Shown one piece after another: positions 60,691 to 64,000 of a DNA stretch of 64,000 bases. The DNA lies in contig OZ024724.1 of assembly GCA_964016875.1 (NCBI GenBank), positions 33,937,786-34,001,785 on the forward strand. Direction: 5' to 3'. The notes beneath the pieces are model-generated. The model was given only the letters and a program-made list of their open reading frames with translations. It searched no databases and was not told the origin of the DNA. Source of the stretch: Fallopia convolvulus (taxonomy: Eukaryota > Streptophyta > Magnoliopsida > Caryophyllales > Polygonaceae). The position numbers and the translations under genes were made by a program. Position 1 is the first letter of the stretch. The number at the start of each line of letters is the position of its first letter.

Positions 60691-63477
60691 TGTAACACCC
60701 CGACTTAACGTTGGGGCATTACCAGGTAGTTTGACCCTAACGGGTCCTACCTGAACTGGTTGACAACTAGAATACCTGGACCTTGCAACTCGGGCACAAC
60801 AAGAAAACTATTTTAAAACATCCAACTATAGTTCAACAAACCACATTGCAACAATGTCATGCATAATATCCCAAACATCTAGTTAAATCCCAACCAATAC
60901 AAGAAATCTGCTAAAGTCAACAACATAGTGAAATATCCAAAACAACTAACTAGATTAAACCGAACTCCCAACCCACTCAGTGACCTAGTGATATGCATCA
61001 ACGATCCGCTGCAGCATCTGGCCTAGGTTCCAACACAGGACCTGTGTGAGTACCTAGAACTGAAAAATAAGTCCCCGAGGGGTCAGCTACTACCCTAGGC
61101 AAGCTAGATAACACACGGCTATAGTAAGATGTTTGAAAAACAACAATTAGCCCACAACATAACCTTTAACAAGTGAATTGAACAGAACAGAATAGGTCAA
61201 CACACATTTCCACAACCTAGAGAATATGTGAAAGGAAAGGTAATGAGACATACCATAGTCAAACTAACAAGCACAAAAGTAAAGCATTTGTAGTAATAAT
61301 TAACACTTCGACATTCAACAAATGAAGGGAAATACAACGAAACAAACAAATCATCAAGCGTAGCAAGAATTCGTAAGGTCAAAAACCAACTAAGTAATCA
61401 CACACATGCACACAACAAAACTATTCACAATCCTATTGGGAAATGTCATTCTCCCTTCCACCACCGCATTCCCATCTACGGCGCTAACTCCCTGCGCCCG
61501 AGTGCATAGGCAGGCCCTCCCACTTTCCATATAAGTCATCCTTCCAACCCCTGGTCAAGCCTCCACTGGAGCACTTACCAAAAACAAGCAATCAATTTTT
61601 ATTTTTAAAGGGGCCCGGCCGACACACGACCATGGGTAGACGCCTCTTCGCCATCGACAATCGTCGCACATGATCGTGCCGATTACGCTGCCATCATAGA
61701 GAAAGCGATACTATTACTTTACGAGAAAATGTTTGAAATGGAAAGCGCATCACATCATGCATGGAAACATTTCACATGGAAAACATACATTCGGGACTAA
61801 CTCCCAAAACCAATCTCACAATCACGGCATGAAATCTAACAAGACTAGAATAAAACCGAGCAAGTCGAGAACGACTTACCTGGAAGGCGATCCTTGAATG
61901 AAGTAAGAAACGCGACGATACTAGAACCTACGAATCATAACGTGCACGGTTAACCGACTAACCGCGAGAAGTAACCTTCGATTCTAATATTCTTAACCCA
62001 ACGATCAACGCATAAAGAACCAACATCGAATGACATTACTCAACGTACTAAGTTTTCGTATCTTAAACTTATATGGCACGAACGTTTAGCTTAGGACAAG
62101 TCATAAGGAAGTCCAATTTTTAAATCATGACACCTCAAATCTCCCTAAAACAAAGGAGGACACCACAAACCGTTCGAAAGCTTCCATGCCAACAAACCGA
62201 GACTCACATACCAATTCTAATTGTAAACATTAATCCACTTCTCACACGCAAGATCAATCCAATGAGATTAGATTCCTAGCAAGTTTAGATCACGCATAAC
62301 CAACCATCCGAAACTCATTCAATTATAACTTACTTTCGAATCTAGCAAGGCACAACGAAATATTTCCACCAAAGAACCGAACCAAACTTTTACACCATAC
62401 GTCCACAATTTCTAAATTACTCTTTAATGAAACATGTATAACAAGAGCTATTGTAAATTCCAATTTGCAATCAGAACAAGATGTCGAAAGCCTAATTCAA
62501 GAGCACTAACATCCAAATGAAATAGTCACACCCTTGAATCTAAAATTGATAGAGAACGCAAGGACTAGGCCCAACCTTAGGCACGCAAGTCAGGGCAAGG
62601 TTTAATTGTGAGGTTCTCGAAACCATGAACACGACTTCAAGGTGGTTCTCGGCGACGACCGCGACTTCAATTCAGCGGGGCTCAGCCGGTGCTTCTCTTG
62701 TGGGCGTCAATGTCCAACCATGAACCCAGTTTGCTCGACGGCGGCGACACGCCTGGCTTAACTGAAATCTCTGACTATCTTGCGCGTCTCAAGCGACGCT
62801 GGCGCCCTGTAGCTCCTCCGGCCTGTTCACGGAATCCATCGATTCAGATGGCCACGCAGATGAAGAAAAAGGGAGGTGTCGGTAAATAAAGGAGAGGGCG
62901 GAACCTTATTGATGCAACGAAAGGGGCGATTCGAAGCAACTCGTGGTGGTTGGGAACTGTTGGCGCCTTGCGAGTCCCATCGAGTACTGGTGTGGTACGT
63001 CTCCAACCGACGAGTGAAGCGGATCGAACAGAGGCTCAACGTCCCCGGGTTTGGGTGAGGATAACTTGGCGACTGGCGAACGATATCGATGGCGGTGACG
63101 AGTTCGGGATCTTAAGAACGCCATTTCTCTTCTTCTTTGATGTACATGCGGTGCAATGGTTACTAAGTTAAATGATAGGTTGAATTGAAGTAGAGAAAGG
63201 GAGGTGAGCACGCGATTTAGAGAGGGAGAAGGATGGGAATTGCTTCACCGGCGGCGTTCTTTTACTGTAAAGGAATGACGCTCCAAACAAATAGGGTATG
63301 AGAAAGTGGTAGGGAAAAGGGTTAAGAGGCAACAAATGGATCGGGATTGTAGCCTTCTCCAAAATAAATGGGCTTTCAGCCCAAAAAAATAAGAATAAGA
63401 AAGATTGATTGGGGAGAAGGCAAAATTTTACACAAGGCTAAGCTATCAAGTTTGCGAATAGAAACTCGGATCTTACA
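60691..63477 (-). repeat. 3' LTR of the Tekay-like element (2.8 kb)
   Basis: The LTR is 2787 bp with TG...CA ends on the minus strand (TGTAAGATCCGAG and GGGGTGTTACA). The right end is fixed by the adjoining polypurine tract; the left end by the junction with the satellite. Short open frames at 62689-63362 lie on both strands, overlap each other and show no recognisable motif, so I do not call genes in it. Confidence 0.8.
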
Positions 63478-63492
63478 TTATACCCCCCTTAA
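63478..63492 (-). other. Polypurine tract of the Tekay-like element
   Basis: The minus strand reads CTTAAGGGGGGTATAA directly before TGTAAGATCC. Just upstream is TTTCGGGACGAAACTTTTC (about 63495-63515), a motif commonly seen at this spot in Tekay/Del elements. Confidence 0.82.
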
Positions 63493-63766
63493 GAAAAGTT
63501 TCGTCCCGAAACTTCCAGGCTCAAAGTGGGAGGTCACAAAGGTTCTCGAGGTTTCACAACCTCTCCCCTTTGAAGAGGTTCGTCCTCGAACATTAACCGT
63601 TGACCAACTTGAGCTAATGCATGACAAACAAAACACAGGGCAAACTACTATAACTATAAAGAAAGACAACCATTCACTTCATGTGTCAAAACACTATCGA
63701 GTAAACAACAAACACACTTAGCGACACTAAGTCATAACAAACGTCAAACCTACTCTTGAGCAACCC
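63493..63766. other. 3' untranslated stretch between pol and polypurine tract of the Tekay-like element
   Basis: It contains inverted-repeat-like runs around GAGGTTTCACAACCTC and GAAGAGGTTCGTCCTCGAAC (about 63547-63597), and the TTTCGTCCCGAAACTT palindrome-like motif at about 63498. No coding frame is recognised. The 117-codon plus-strand frame that spans it is antisense to the element and is not supported. Confidence 0.55.
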
Positions 63767-64000
63767 CTAAACATTATTCCCAAAGGCCTCTACTAAACGT
63801 GAGTACAAATTAGGGTAGTTTTCTCGCATCCTATCCTCGGTCTCCCAAGTGCCCTACTCAATACCTCGCAGAGACTCCTAAATCAACACCAACTGATTCT
63901 CCTTGTTCCGCAACGTCTTCGTACACCTATCCAGAATCGCTATCGGTTGATCTTTGAAAGTATGAGCAGGCTCAACCTCCAACTTCTCATATTTGAGCCT
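63767..64000 (-). pseudogene. Chromodomain at the C-terminus of Tekay-like pol, two stops, partial
   Basis: The frame starts beyond the window edge and ends at TAG 63767-63769. Translating from 64000 gives DQPIAILDRCTKTLRNKENQ, then LVLI, a TAG, SLRGIE, a second TAG, and GTWETEDRMRENYPNLY. This order (IAILDR...LRNK...LV...TWE.E..MR..YP.L) is the plant chromovirus chromodomain, which follows integrase and is thought to bind histone marks such as H3K9me. The two TAG codons at codons 41 and 49 from the window edge interrupt the domain, so this copy is defective. The segment was not offered as an intact open frame because of these stops. Confidence 0.8.

Larger units (their letters stand above)
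60691..64000 (-). mobile_element. Tekay/Del-like chromovirus, 3' end only
   Basis: The insert starts TGTAACACCCCG against the satellite and runs off the window. Read on the minus strand the visible part is: end of pol with a decayed chromodomain (63767-64000), untranslated region, polypurine tract (63478-63492), and a long 3' LTR (60691-63477). TGTAAGATCC...CGGGGTGTTACA ends, a 2.8-kb LTR, the TTTCGGGACGAAACTT motif upstream of the polypurine tract and a C-terminal chromodomain together indicate the Tekay/Del clade of Ty3/gypsy. Confidence 0.83.

Noticed and set aside
62689..63362. Several short frames on both strands that might be a host gene captured inside the Tekay-like LTR.
   Set aside because: No recognisable domain, frames overlap and contradict each other, and no intron-exon pattern could be traced. 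Captured sequence cannot be excluded, but there is nothing positive for it.

Overview
The window looks like plant (peri)centromeric heterochromatin, probably from a flowering plant. About 46.8 kb is one AT-rich tandem satellite with a monomer of about 224 bp, always in the same orientation. The rest is plant-type LTR retrotransposons. I found no host gene, rRNA, tRNA or CRISPR array. The species cannot be named from the sequence. A centromeric assignment is an inference from the satellite organisation and from a CRM-like chromovirus inserted in it.

Layout. (1) 1-14920: strongly homogenised satellite in a five-monomer higher-order repeat (HOR, about 1122 bp), with 12 complete units, two of them expanded to seven monomers, and no transposon. 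(2) 14921-21867: diverged monomers with small deletions and junctions. (3) 21868-24337: a second, older-looking island of the same HOR. (4) 24338-28730: diverged monomers. (5) 28731-30629: Copia SIRE/Maximus-like remnant, minus strand, with a perfect 5-bp target-site duplication (TSD). (6) 30630-34467: diverged satellite with a 452-bp duplicated dimer. (7) 34468-42784: near full-length CRM-like Ty3/gypsy chromovirus, minus strand, with both LTRs, PBS, PPT and a perfect TSD, but a broken gag-pol. (8) 42785-50571: diverged satellite carrying a 1.7-kb block duplicated 2.49 kb away. (9) 50572-59702: a plus-strand LTR element with a minimal interior, itself hit by a 7.5-kb minus-strand Athila/Tat-like element (51835-59313). 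The inner element has gag, protease and an ATHILA ORF-1-like gene but no recognisable reverse transcriptase or integrase. (10) 59703-60690: the last satellite monomers. (11) 60691-64000: 3' end of a minus-strand Tekay/Del-like chromovirus, consisting of a 2.8-kb LTR, PPT and degraded chromodomain, running off the window.

How the parts relate. Homogenisation falls from left to right. The left 15 kb shows several layers of recent duplication and no transposons, whereas all insertions lie in the right 36 kb among old monomers. This is what a window running from an actively turning-over satellite core to its older flank would look like. The coding sequences are transposon genes, nearly all interrupted by stops or frameshifts. 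Percent identities were judged by eye, not computed.
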